From CAG-791 sp045117315 (lineage in GTDB: Bacteria > Bacillota > Clostridia > Lachnospirales > Lachnospiraceae): a stretch of DNA of 58,726 nt. The position numbers and the translations under genes were made by a program. Below the pieces are notes generated by a model, which did not search any database, was not told the DNA's origin, and saw only the letters and a list, made by a program, of their open reading frames with translations. Within the stretch, counting starts at the first letter, position 1; each line of letters begins with the position of its first letter. The DNA lies in NCBI GenBank assembly GCA_045117315.1, contig JBGUNJ010000219.1, positions 1 to 58,726 on the forward strand. Direction: 5' to 3'. Below, piece after piece: positions 31,864-40,933 of the stretch.

Positions 31864-34839
31864 ATGCCAGAAAAGTTATACGATTATACAAAATACAAAT
31901 CCTCCGCCGCCATGGCGGAAGACCAGAAGTTCATGCAGCAGCTCTCGCCCATGATGCAGCACTATCTGCGCACCAAGCACGAGAATCCCGACTGCCTGCT
32001 CTTTTACCGTCTCGGCGATTTTTACGAGATGTTTTTTGATGATGCCATCACAGTCTCACGGGAGCTGGAGCTGACGCTCACAGGCAAGAGCTGCGGTCTG
32101 CCCGACCGGGCTCCCATGTGCGGTGTTCCTCATCATGCCGTCGACACTTATCTGACCAGACTAGTGGAAAACGGCCACAAGGTCGCTGTCTGCGAACAGA
32201 TGGAGGATCCGCGCACCGCCAAAGGAATCGTCCGCCGCGAAGTAGTACGCATCGTCACTCCCGGCACGAATCTGGACATGAACGCTCTGGATGAGAGCCG
32301 GAACAACTACATTTTATGTGTTTTTTATACGACCTCCCAGATTGGAATCGCCGCCGCGGATATCTCCACCGGCGATTTTCTGGTGTCCGAAGTGACGGAT
32401 ATCTCCAAGCTCTACGATGAGATCGTCGGATATAATCCCGCGGAGCTCATCTGCAATGACGCGCTTCTCATGAGCAGCCTGGACCTGGCCGACCTCAGGG
32501 ACCGTCTCTCGGTCCAGATCAGCGCAGTCGGACACAGCAGTTTTGAAGAGTCTTCAGCGGTAAATCTCCTGAAAGAGCACTTCCGGGCTTCCTCTCTGCT
32601 CTCTCTGGGCATAGAGGACTTCCCCTCCGGCACGCTGGCAGCCGGTGCCCTCCTGCGCTATCTGTATGACACGCAGAAAAACGCTCTTTCCAATATCACA
32701 CAGATCCGGGCATATGCCTCCGGCAAGTATATGCTGCTGGACAGCTCTACACGCAGAAATCTGGAGCTCACGCGCACACTGAGGGACAAGAAAAAGAAAG
32801 GGTCCCTTCTGTGGGTCCTGGACAAGACCTGCACAGCCATGGGCGCCAGGCTCCTTCACCGCTTTCTGGAACAGCCCCTCACCGACCGGGCTGAGATCGA
32901 AGACCGTCTGGACTGTGTGGAGTCCTTCTGCCGTCAGAGTGTGGACCGCGATGAGCTGCGGGAATACCTGGGCGCCGTCTATGATCTGGAACGCCTGATG
33001 ACCAGGATTTCCTATCAGTCCGCCAACCCCAGGGACATGATCGCCCTGCGGGACTCTCTTCGTATGTTTGACCCTGTCAAGGCCGTATTGGCCGGATTTG
33101 CGCAAGACGATTCCTCTGATGGCTTCAGTCAGGAGGAACCCGCCGGCGGACAGGTCAATGGCACTCATTCTCTTTCTGACGGTTTCCGCAGTGATCTTCA
33201 GCTGTCCGGATCCGGTGTCCCCGCTGAAGACGGACAGTTTTCCATGGAGATTGCGGCTGCCGCCGATTCTGGGGGAATCTACAGCACCGCGGCATCCCCT
33301 GTCGGGGAGCATTCCCGCGGCAGGGAGGCCTGCCGGAAAGGCAATAAGTCCCGCGGCCTGGCTGCCCTGCGCGATGCCATAGGTGATTTCAGCGAACTGC
33401 TGGATCTTCTGGAAAAATCAATCGTCGATGAACCTCCCATTACCATTCGCGAAGGAGGCATAATCCGCGCAGGTTTCGACGCCGACATAGACCGCCTCCG
33501 CGATGCCAGAAACAACGGCAGGAAGTGGCTCATGGACCTTGAGGCAGAGGACAGGGAACGCACAGGGATCAAAAACCTGAAGATCAAATACAATAAAGTC
33601 TTCGGCTATTATTTTGAAGTCACTAATTCTTTTAAAAATCTGGTCCCGGATGACTATATGCGCAAGCAGACCCTGGTGGGGTCGGAGCGCTACACGACAG
33701 TCCGTCTGAAAGAACTGGAGGACAGCATCCTCAATGCCGAGGACAAGCTCGGCACCCTGGAATATGATACATTCTGCAGGATCCGGGAGGCGTGCGCCGC
33801 CAGAATCACAGACTTCCAGCGCGCCGCAAAAGCTCTGGCCCACATCGATGTTTTCGCCTCCCTCTCCCTCGTCGCGGAGCGGAATCACTACGTGCGCCCC
33901 ACCTTCAATGAGAGCGGAACCATCCGGATCACAGAGGGAAGACATCCTGTCGTCGAGCAGATGCAGAAGGGCGATTTCATTGCCAACGACACCATTCTGG
34001 ACAACAAAAAGAACTGCATCTGTATCATCACGGGTCCCAATATGGCCGGCAAATCCACTTACATGAGGCAGGTTGCCCTGATCACCCTCATGGCCCAGAT
34101 CGGGAGCTTTGTCCCTGCAGAAAAAGCAAAACTCTGTGTGACAGACAGGATCTTCACCCGGGTTGGAGCCTCCGATGACCTTGGCAGCGGCCAGAGTACT
34201 TTCATGGTCGAAATGAACGAAGTCTCCAATATCCTGCGCAACGCTACTTCCAGGAGTCTGCTGATCCTGGACGAAATCGGACGGGGCACTTCCACCTACG
34301 ACGGCATGAGTATAGCCTGGGCTGTGGTGGAGCATATCAGCAACAGAAGATATCTGGGCGCCAAGACCCTCTTCGCCACCCATTATCACGAACTCACGGA
34401 ACTGGAGGGAAAAATCCCCGGTGTCAAGAATTACTGCGTCGCCGTAAAAGAGAGCGGGGAGAATATCATTTTCCTTCGCAAGATCGTCCGCGGCGGCGCC
34501 GACAAGAGCTATGGTATCCAGGTGGCCCGCCTGGCAGGACTTCCGGACATCGTGATCGACCGTGCGACCGAGCTCGTCGCCCAGCTGACCGATAACGATA
34601 TCACGGAAAAACTGCAGAACATCAACACAAATGTGTCCGGAGGGAAACCATCCTCCAAGCCGGTCCACTACGATGATGTGGATCTTGCCCAGATGTCCCT
34701 TTTCGACACCACTTCCGACGAAGATGTGCTCAAGGATCTGGCCGGCATCGATATACAGAACCTGACTCCCCTGGATGCCCTCAATACACTGTACAGGCTT
34801 CAGAGCAGGCTCAAAAACCGCTGGAACGCGCCGGAATAA
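31864..34839 (+). CDS. mutS: DNA mismatch repair protein MutS with an inserted disordered segment
   Basis: 991 residues from ATG 31864, preceded by AGGAAA; the frame opens earlier inside miaB. It recognises mismatches and recruits MutL. The N-terminal LSPMMQHYLRTK and the mismatch-reading motif GDFYEMFFDDA (~residue 51) are present. The ATPase has Walker A GPNMAGKSTYMRQ (~725), an SQSTFMVEMNE-like GQSTFMVEM segment, Walker B LLILDEIGRGTSTYDG and the ATHYHEL switch. It is about 100 residues longer than usual. The extra part is a Ser/Gly/Asp-rich stretch at about residues 413-500 in the core/lever region, apparently disordered. The stop region seeds a 27-bp tandem array in the mutS-mutL gap. 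Confidence 0.96.
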   Translation: MPEKLYDYTKYKSSAAMAEDQKFMQQLSPMMQHYLRTKHENPDCLLFYRLGDFYEMFFDDAITVSRELELTLTGKSCGLPDRAPMCGVPHHAVDTYLTRLVENGHKVAVCEQMEDPRTAKGIVRREVVRIVTPGTNLDMNALDESRNNYILCVFYTTSQIGIAAADISTGDFLVSEVTDISKLYDEIVGYNPAELICNDALLMSSLDLADLRDRLSVQISAVGHSSFEESSAVNLLKEHFRASSLLSLGIEDFPSGTLAAGALLRYLYDTQKNALSNITQIRAYASGKYMLLDSSTRRNLELTRTLRDKKKKGSLLWVLDKTCTAMGARLLHRFLEQPLTDRAEIEDRLDCVESFCRQSVDRDELREYLGAVYDLERLMTRISYQSANPRDMIALRDSLRMFDPVKAVLAGFAQDDSSDGFSQEEPAGGQVNGTHSLSDGFRSDLQLSGSGVPAEDGQFSMEIAAAADSGGIYSTAASPVGEHSRGREACRKGNKSRGLAALRDAIGDFSELLDLLEKSIVDEPPITIREGGIIRAGFDADIDRLRDARNNGRKWLMDLEAEDRERTGIKNLKIKYNKVFGYYFEVTNSFKNLVPDDYMRKQTLVGSERYTTVRLKELEDSILNAEDKLGTLEYDTFCRIREACAARITDFQRAAKALAHIDVFASLSLVAERNHYVRPTFNESGTIRITEGRHPVVEQMQKGDFIANDTILDNKKNCICIITGPNMAGKSTYMRQVALITLMAQIGSFVPAEKAKLCVTDRIFTRVGASDDLGSGQSTFMVEMNEVSNILRNATSRSLLILDEIGRGTSTYDGMSIAWAVVEHISNRRYLGAKTLFATHYHELTELEGKIPGVKNYCVAVKESGENIIFLRKIVRGGADKSYGIQVARLAGLPDIVIDRATELVAQLTDNDITEKLQNINTNVSGGKPSSKPVHYDDVDLAQMSLFDTTSDEDVLKDLAGIDIQNLTPLDALNTLYRLQSRLKNRWNAPE

Positions 34840-34865
34840 AGAAGGCGCCTGACTTAAAGAATGTG

Positions 34866-34970
34866 CTGCCTGCGCACCGCAAAAAGATTTTTCTGCCTGC
34901 GCACCGCAAAAAGAGTTTTCTGCCTGCGCACCGCAATAAAGAGTTTTCTGCCTGCGCAGCGCAATAAATA
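34866..34970 (+). repeat. 27-28-bp tandem array downstream of mutS
   Basis: CTGCCTGCGCACCGCAA starts at 34866, 34893, 34920 and 34948 (last unit with CAGCGC). Unit parts CCGCAATAAAGAG echo the mutS end CCGGAATAAAGAAG, including the TAA stop. Confidence 0.88.
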
Positions 34971-35001
34971 ATTTTTATAGACGGAGGTCATAATCACAGG
35001 A

Positions 35002-37329
35002 ATGGAAATCAAACTTCTCAACGAAGAGACCATAAGCCGGATCTCGGCGGGAGAGGTCATTGAACGCCCTCTCAACGTCGTGAAGGAACTGGTCGAAAAT
35101 TCGATAGATGCCGGATCCACTGCCATCACTGTGGAAATCAAAGACGGCGGCATCAGCATGGTCCGGGTGACGGATAACGGCTGCGGCATAGAGAAGGATC
35201 AGATTGCAAAGGCATTCGTGCGCCACGCGACCAGCAAAATCAGAGATGCCGAAGACCTGTCCAGTCTTTCCTCCCTGGGGTTCAGGGGCGAGGCTCTGGC
35301 CAGCATCGCTTCCGTGGCCCAGGTGGAGATGATAACCAAGGTCCGGGGAGCCATCTCGGGTACCCGGGCTCTCAATGATCATCTGGCTTCCTATTCCCCC
35401 GATTCTCCTGTCAATATCAGTCTGGAGGAGATCGGCGCCCCAAACGGGACCACCGTCATCGTCCGGAATCTTTTCGGCAGCATTCCTGTCCGGAGAAAGT
35501 TCCTTCGCCAGCCTCAGACCGAGGCGGGTTACATTACTGATCTGATAGAAAAACAGGCCCTGTCTCATCCCTATATTTCTTTCCACTACCGGGTGAACGG
35601 ACAGGATAAACTGCACACGACCGGCAACGGCAGCCTGAAAGAGCTGATCTACCGGATCTACGGCAGGGAGACTGCAGGCGCGGTCCTTCCCATCCACGCT
35701 GAAGATCAGGAGAATGGAATGACACTGGACGGCTTTCTGGGCAGGCCTGAAGTCAGCCGCTCAAGCCGAAGCTTCGAGACCTTCTTCATCAACGGCAGGA
35801 TGCTTCGCAGCAAAGAACTCTCCGCCGGTCTCGAAGAGGGATATCGCACCGATCTCATGCAGCACCGCTTCCCCTTTGCGGTCCTGCATCTGACCATGCG
35901 CCCCGAAGATGTCGATGTCAATGTCCATCCCTCCAAGATGGAAGTCCGCTTTACAGACCGGAAGGCGGTCTTTCAGTTTTTGAACGAGAGCACACACGCC
36001 GTGCTCCACAAAACGGAGCTGATCCCTAAAGCCACCATGAACACTGCCGCGGAAGACAGAGCTCTGGCAAGAAAAGAACTCCGTCACAAAAACCGGCAGC
36101 TGCGCGATATGCCTTCCCCCGAAGCATTTGAATCGGACAGGACTTCTCAGATTCCCTCCCCGCCCGCAGTCTCTTTCAAAGCGGAACCCCGGACAGAGGA
36201 CAGACAGGTTTCCGACAGGGCAGGAGGGGCTGCCGGACAGCAGGTGACCCGCACGACAGCTAAGACCGCGGAATGGCAGAAAGCAGACTCCTCAGCCGGT
36301 TCAGCGGACTCTCCTGAAAGCACGTCCATCTTGCCGGAACAGACAGACTCCGGCAGCGGTATTCCTTCTTCCTCACAGGCAGACACCGGGGACGATTTTC
36401 TGTTCGAGGACAGGCGGCCTTACGGGGAAGATTCCGGGGACAGGTCCGGGGATCATTTTCCCTCTTCACTGGTCCATGGCACTGTGCCCTCGGACGGGCA
36501 GCCGGATGCAGTTCTTCCCAATCAGGAAAAAAGCGGACAGTTGATTCTTGAAGGCCTGCTGTCCGGAACGGTCAATGAGAAAGACCGCATACTCACCGCG
36601 GAAAAAGCCGAAAATTTCAGGTATGTAGGACAGATTTTCGGAACCTATTGGATCATCGAATATGAAAAAAAGCTTCTGATCATCGACCAGCACGCGGCTC
36701 ATGAAAAAGTCAATTATGAGCGCATGATGAGAAGGATCGAGAAGGAACATCCCGGCCTCGATTCCGCCCCAGAAGTAAAGGACGCCGCTCCTGAACAATA
36801 TCTGTCCCTGGACAGACTCCTGGCACCCGGACAGGAGTCCGCGGGCCTCAGCGCCGGAGCCGATTCGGACCATGACGGAGAGCCGTCTGTCTATGTCGCC
36901 TCCCAGCAGCTGCTGCCTCCGATCGTTGTCAGGCTCAGCGGGAGAGAAGAGTCGGCATATCTGCAGTACAGGAACGTTTTTGCCGCTATGGGCTACGAGA
37001 TTGAAGATTTCGGCGGCGGATCCTACGCCATCCGCGCTGTTCCTGCCGAGCTTTTCGGACAATCCGCGGACAGTCTTCTCAGAGGAATTCTGGAGGAGAT
37101 CATGAATGAGCGGATCAGCGGAACTCCGCATGCAGTCATCTCAAAGGTCGCTTCCATGTCCTGCAAGGCAGCCGTCAAAGGCAACAGCCGGCTCTCTGAA
37201 AAAGAAGCCAGGGCACTCATCGCGGAACTGCTCCGTCTGGACAATCCCTACCACTGCCCTCATGGCAGACCCGTCATGATCGAAATGAGCCAATATGAGA
37301 TCGACCGCAAATTCAAGAGGATCGTGTAG
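35002..37329 (+). CDS. mutL: DNA mismatch repair endonuclease MutL
   Basis: 775 residues; start ATG 35002 with GGAGG at 34983-34987, an unusually long 14-base spacing. The N-terminal GHKL ATPase is intact: SAGEVIERPLNVVKELVENS, DNGCGI, RHATSK and GFRGEAL. A ~230-residue acidic/Ser/Pro-rich linker (about 350-530) follows. The C-terminal domain carries the nicking motif DQHAAHEKVNYE (DQHA-x2-E-x4-E, D562), then SCKAAVKG and CPHGRP. So this is a nicking MutL, as expected where no MutH methyl-directed system exists. It acts with MutS, encoded just upstream, and is followed 34 bases later by miaA. Confidence 0.96.
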   Translation: MEIKLLNEETISRISAGEVIERPLNVVKELVENSIDAGSTAITVEIKDGGISMVRVTDNGCGIEKDQIAKAFVRHATSKIRDAEDLSSLSSLGFRGEALASIASVAQVEMITKVRGAISGTRALNDHLASYSPDSPVNISLEEIGAPNGTTVIVRNLFGSIPVRRKFLRQPQTEAGYITDLIEKQALSHPYISFHYRVNGQDKLHTTGNGSLKELIYRIYGRETAGAVLPIHAEDQENGMTLDGFLGRPEVSRSSRSFETFFINGRMLRSKELSAGLEEGYRTDLMQHRFPFAVLHLTMRPEDVDVNVHPSKMEVRFTDRKAVFQFLNESTHAVLHKTELIPKATMNTAAEDRALARKELRHKNRQLRDMPSPEAFESDRTSQIPSPPAVSFKAEPRTEDRQVSDRAGGAAGQQVTRTTAKTAEWQKADSSAGSADSPESTSILPEQTDSGSGIPSSSQADTGDDFLFEDRRPYGEDSGDRSGDHFPSSLVHGTVPSDGQPDAVLPNQEKSGQLILEGLLSGTVNEKDRILTAEKAENFRYVGQIFGTYWIIEYEKKLLIIDQHAAHEKVNYERMMRRIEKEHPGLDSAPEVKDAAPEQYLSLDRLLAPGQESAGLSAGADSDHDGEPSVYVASQQLLPPIVVRLSGREESAYLQYRNVFAAMGYEIEDFGGGSYAIRAVPAELFGQSADSLLRGILEEIMNERISGTPHAVISKVASMSCKAAVKGNSRLSEKEARALIAELLRLDNPYHCPHGRPVMIEMSQYEIDRKFKRIV

Positions 37330-37363
37330 TAATTCAGACACATTCCCGCAGCAGGAGAAACGA

Positions 37364-38341
37364 ATGTCAGGACAAATCAAAGACAATAACACTCCCTCAT
37401 CCCGCCCGCTCGTGATCATAGCCGGTCCGACCGCCACAGGAAAGACATCCGCCTCTGTCGCTCTGGCAGAGCGTCTTAACGGAAGTATCATATCCGCCGA
37501 TTCCATGCAGGTCTACCGCGGTATGGATATCGGTTCCGCGAAAGTGACAGAAGAGGAACGCAGGGGAATCCCTCATTACCTGATCGATGTCGCCGACCCC
37601 ACAGAGAACTGGAACGTTGTCCGCTTCCAGAAAGAGGCGGAGGCGGCGGTCGAGCAGATCCTTGAGCAGGGCCGGCTTCCTTTTCTGGCAGGAGGCACCG
37701 GGTTTTATATCCAGGCTCTTCTTTACGGAATAGATTTCACGCAGATGGATTCCGATACAGAGTATCGGGCTTCCCTGGAGGAAGAGGCCCGCACGCAGGG
37801 GCCGGAGGCTCTGTACAGACGCCTGCAGGAAACAGATCCCGCCTCCGCGGAGGCGATTCATCCAAACAATGTCAAGCGGATCATCAGGGCACTGGAATTT
37901 GCCGGCATGAGCGGCGGTATGCGTATTTCCGACCACAACCGGAACGAACGCCAGCGCGATCCGGCTTATCAGGCGGTCTTTTTTGTCTTTACCATGGACC
38001 GTCAGAAACTCTACGAAAGAATTGACATCCGCGTGGACAAAATGATGGAAAATGGTCTGGAGGACGAAGTCCGCCGCCTCAGATCCCTGGGTCTTACCTC
38101 CTCGGACGTCTCCATGCAGGGAATCGGATACCGCCAGATTCTGCGCTCTCTGGATGGAGAATATCCCATGGAGGAAGCTGTGCGGCTGATCAAGCGCGAT
38201 TCCAGGCATTTCGCCAAGCGCCAGCTCACCTGGTTCCGGAGGGAGAAAAATGTGACCTGGATCAACCTCGACGATTTTGAAAATGAGACCGCCCTGATCG
38301 ACTACATGGAAGGAATCATCCGTCGGACATATGGTCTCTGA
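37364..38341 (+). CDS. miaA: tRNA dimethylallyltransferase
   Basis: 325 residues from ATG 37364, nine bases after AGGAGA; the frame opens earlier within mutL. It transfers dimethylallyl from DMAPP to A37 of tRNAs reading UNN codons. The P-loop is IIAGPTATGKTSASVALAE, followed by SADSMQVYRGMDIGSAKVT and the FLAGGTGFYIQALLYG block, then SMQGIGYRQI and RHFAKRQLTWFRRE. Length is normal. MiaB, encoded upstream, uses its product. The nearby mutL and mutS genes are likely co-transcribed with it. Confidence 0.97.
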   Translation: MSGQIKDNNTPSSRPLVIIAGPTATGKTSASVALAERLNGSIISADSMQVYRGMDIGSAKVTEEERRGIPHYLIDVADPTENWNVVRFQKEAEAAVEQILEQGRLPFLAGGTGFYIQALLYGIDFTQMDSDTEYRASLEEEARTQGPEALYRRLQETDPASAEAIHPNNVKRIIRALEFAGMSGGMRISDHNRNERQRDPAYQAVFFVFTMDRQKLYERIDIRVDKMMENGLEDEVRRLRSLGLTSSDVSMQGIGYRQILRSLDGEYPMEEAVRLIKRDSRHFAKRQLTWFRREKNVTWINLDDFENETALIDYMEGIIRRTYGL

Positions 38342-38395
38342 AAACTGCCTGAAGATAACAGATACGGAACATCAGAAAGGAACTGCCAAAGAACC

Positions 38396-39736
38396 ATGAA
38401 CATTTCACCATCCGCCTCTGCCGCCCACGGCGGCAGAATGGACCGCTCACTCGCCTCTCAATACGCTGCCTTCGGTATCTCCGGGCAAGTGCTTGATTTT
38501 GCCGCTCCCATCCTGGAAAGCCTTCGCGGCCGCTTCGATGCCATCGATGAGACAGCCGAATACAACCAGCTCCGTGTGATCCGTTCCATGCAGGAGAATC
38601 ATGTCGGAGAAGCCCATCTCAAAGGGACGACCGGTTACGGCTATGACGATATAGGAAGGGACACCCTGGAGAAAGTCTACGCATCCTATTTCGGAACCGA
38701 AGACGCCCTTGTCCGTCCCCAGATCACCTGCGGGACACACGCCCTGGCCCTGGCTCTCATGGGCAATCTGCGCCCCGGGGACATGCTTGTCTCCGCCGCC
38801 GGCAAGCCCTACGACACGCTGGAAGAGGTCATAGGAATCAGGCCCTCCCGGGGATCTCTGGCCGAATACGGAGTCCGGTACAGACAGGTGGACCTTCTGC
38901 CGGACGGCAATTTTGATTTTGAAGGCATTCGCAGTGTCCTGGAACAGGACAAAGAGCACAAGATCCGTCTGATCACTATCCAGCGCTCCAAGGGCTACCA
39001 GACCAGGCGCACACTCTCCGTCAGTCAGATCGGGGAAGCCATTTCCTTTATAAAAAAACTCAGACCAGACATCGTGTGCATGACTGACAATTGCTACGGA
39101 GAATTCGTCGAGCGGATCGAGCCTTCCCATGTCGGCGCGGACATGGTGGTCGGATCTCTGATCAAAAACCCCGGAGGCGGTCTGGCCCCGGTCGGCGGAT
39201 ACATAGCAGGCACTTCAGAATGCGTTGAAAATGCAGCCGTCCGGCTGACCTCCCCCGGCCTGGGCAAGGAAGTGGGTCCCTCCCTGGAGATCTTACCCGC
39301 CCTCTACCAGGGCTTCTTTCTGGGTCCCACTGTGACCGCGGCAGCCCTCAAGGGAGCCATCTTCGCGGCAAATCTGTACGAGCGCCTGGGATTCTCTGTG
39401 CTCCCCGACGGTCAGGAGACCCGGCACGACATTATCCAGTCCATCACCTTCGGAAATTCCGACGGTGTCATCGCCTTCTGCCAGGGAATCCAGGCATCCT
39501 CACCGGTGGACAGCTTTGTGGAAGCTTTTCCCGCCCCTATGCCCGGCTACGACAGCGATGTGATCATGGCAGCCGGGGCCTTCGTCTCAGGCTCATCCAT
39601 AGAGCTCAGCGCTGACGGCCCCATCAAACCGCCTTACGCCGTCTATTTCCAGGGCGGCCTCACCTGGCCCCACGCCCGCCTTGGAATATTGAGGACTGTG
39701 CAGAATTTTGTCGACCGGGGACTTGTTTCTATCTGA
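38396..39736 (+). CDS. PLP-dependent methionine gamma-lyase-family protein (aluminium-resistance family)
   Basis: 446 residues; ATG preceded by GAAAGG about 14 bases upstream. It is a fold-type-I PLP enzyme: NHVGEAHLKGTTGYGYDDIG, ITCGTHALALALMGNL, YDTLEEVIG, and a PLP lysine in VVGSLIKNPGGGLAPVGGYI. This is the family annotated as aluminium resistance protein / methionine gamma-lyase in Firmicutes. The substrate is unproven; a sulfur amino acid lyase is the usual guess. It commonly follows miaA in clostridia, as here (gap 54 bases), and closes this operon. Confidence 0.88.
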   Translation: MNISPSASAAHGGRMDRSLASQYAAFGISGQVLDFAAPILESLRGRFDAIDETAEYNQLRVIRSMQENHVGEAHLKGTTGYGYDDIGRDTLEKVYASYFGTEDALVRPQITCGTHALALALMGNLRPGDMLVSAAGKPYDTLEEVIGIRPSRGSLAEYGVRYRQVDLLPDGNFDFEGIRSVLEQDKEHKIRLITIQRSKGYQTRRTLSVSQIGEAISFIKKLRPDIVCMTDNCYGEFVERIEPSHVGADMVVGSLIKNPGGGLAPVGGYIAGTSECVENAAVRLTSPGLGKEVGPSLEILPALYQGFFLGPTVTAAALKGAIFAANLYERLGFSVLPDGQETRHDIIQSITFGNSDGVIAFCQGIQASSPVDSFVEAFPAPMPGYDSDVIMAAGAFVSGSSIELSADGPIKPPYAVYFQGGLTWPHARLGILRTVQNFVDRGLVSI

Positions 39737-39797
39737 TCATCGTGCTGCCATCCAATGTCCGATTGTGTTACCCGCACCCTGCCGGCCTGCGGCCCAT

Positions 39798-39817
39798 CGG
39801 GACAGGAGCCTGTCCCG
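39798..39817. other. Perfect 8-bp hairpin between operons
   Basis: CGGGACAG (39798-39805) pairs with CTGTCCCG (39810-39817) around GAGC. No T-run follows. It lies between the lyase gene and the radC promoter and may be a weak terminator or a boundary structure. Confidence 0.45.
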
Positions 39818-39851
39818 GGGCTTGCGTTACCGGTGTCTTTCCAGAATCTGC

Positions 39852-39880
39852 TTGACCATATTCCTGTAAAAATATAAAAT
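39852..39880 (+). promoter_or_regulatory. Sigma-A promoter of radC
   Basis: TTGACC (39852-39857), a 17-base spacer and TAAAAT (39875-39880), 46 bases before the ATG at 39927. Confidence 0.75.
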
Positions 39881-39926
39881 AAATTGTGTATGTCCTTTTC
39901 TGCCCGGAGAACAGAAAGGATACAGC

Positions 39927-40844
39927 ATGACTATTCATCAGAACAACAGAATCAATGAGACAGAACCGGCGGATCAGATCTTTTTCCCCGGTTCATCAAA
40001 GAGCAGTACGGATCCTGTCCGTGCACGGTCTGATTGCGTGGATTATCCCCAACCGGGCTGTGCGGAGCAGGCGCCTGTCGCCAAAAAACAGGAGATGCCT
40101 TATGAGAGGTTTCTTTCCTGCGGAGCGGGCAGCCTGACGAATGCCGAACTTCTGGCGATCATCCTGCGCACAGGTACCAAAGAAAAAAGCGCCACTCAGC
40201 TCAGCAGAGAGATACTGGGTTTTTATGACAGCGGCGCCTCCGATCTGTCAGCCCTTCACAGGCTGACAAGAGAGGACCTGATGAGCATTCCGGGAATAGG
40301 AGAGGTCAAGGCTGTCAAGATTCTCTCTCTGGCCGAGATCTCAAGGCGGCTGGTCCGTGAGCAGGCCGCAAGACGCCTGGTCTTCAGTTCCCCCTCTTCA
40401 GTGGCGGATTACTATATGGAAGACCTCCGTCATCTTGAGACGGAGACTGCCATACTTGTCCTTCTCGACAACAAGCTTGCGCTTTTGAAGGAGGAAACCC
40501 TCTCGCTTGGTACGGTCAACTGCACTCTGCTTTCCCCGAGAGAGATTTTTCTGCGCGCCCTCAGGTGGGGAGCTGTAAATATCATGCTCCTGCACAATCA
40601 CCCAAGCGGCGATCCCACTCCCAGCCGCATGGACCTGGAGGTCACAGAGCGGATCAGCAGGGTGGGAAAGCTCCTGGGGATTCATCTGATCGATCATCTT
40701 GTGATCGGTGATCTGTCCTACACAAGCCTTCGTGAGTACGGCTGTATCACTGACCGGGACCCGGTTACGGACTCAGGTGCGGAATGGACGCAGGAAGACC
40801 CGGTTCCGGACTCAGATGCCGCAGAGGCCCGGCCTCCGCAGTGA
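39927..40844 (+). CDS. radC: RadC/JAB-domain protein
   Basis: 305 residues; ATG with AAAGGA about ten bases upstream. A helix-hairpin-helix-like region (LMSIPGIGEVKAVKIL) is followed by the JAB/MPN metal site HNHPSGDPTPSRMD (His-x-His-10-Asp type). The family is conserved but its role is unsettled; the old DNA-repair name is doubtful. The first ~50 residues (before KKQEMPYERFLSCG) are a non-conserved extension. The last ~30 residues after LREYGCI carry a 39-bp in-frame duplication (DPVTDSG / DPVPDSD). In many clostridia radC sits just before mreBCD. Here it is followed directly by a class B PBP gene. Confidence 0.93.
   Translation: MTIHQNNRINETEPADQIFFPGSSKSSTDPVRARSDCVDYPQPGCAEQAPVAKKQEMPYERFLSCGAGSLTNAELLAIILRTGTKEKSATQLSREILGFYDSGASDLSALHRLTREDLMSIPGIGEVKAVKILSLAEISRRLVREQAARRLVFSSPSSVADYYMEDLRHLETETAILVLLDNKLALLKEETLSLGTVNCTLLSPREIFLRALRWGAVNIMLLHNHPSGDPTPSRMDLEVTERISRVGKLLGIHLIDHLVIGDLSYTSLREYGCITDRDPVTDSGAEWTQEDPVPDSDAAEARPPQ
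40758..40822 (+). repeat. 39-bp in-frame duplication at the radC 3' end
   Basis: GACCCGGTTACGGACTCAGG starts at 40758 and recurs with one change at 40797. It extends the C-terminus past the conserved family end. Confidence 0.8.
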
Positions 40845-40933
40845 TATGCAGTTTTCGGAACAGGGGCATCGGATAAACTTGATAAAGACTGACTTATTTA
40901 TGGAACAATCGGTATATTTCAGGGAGATTTATT

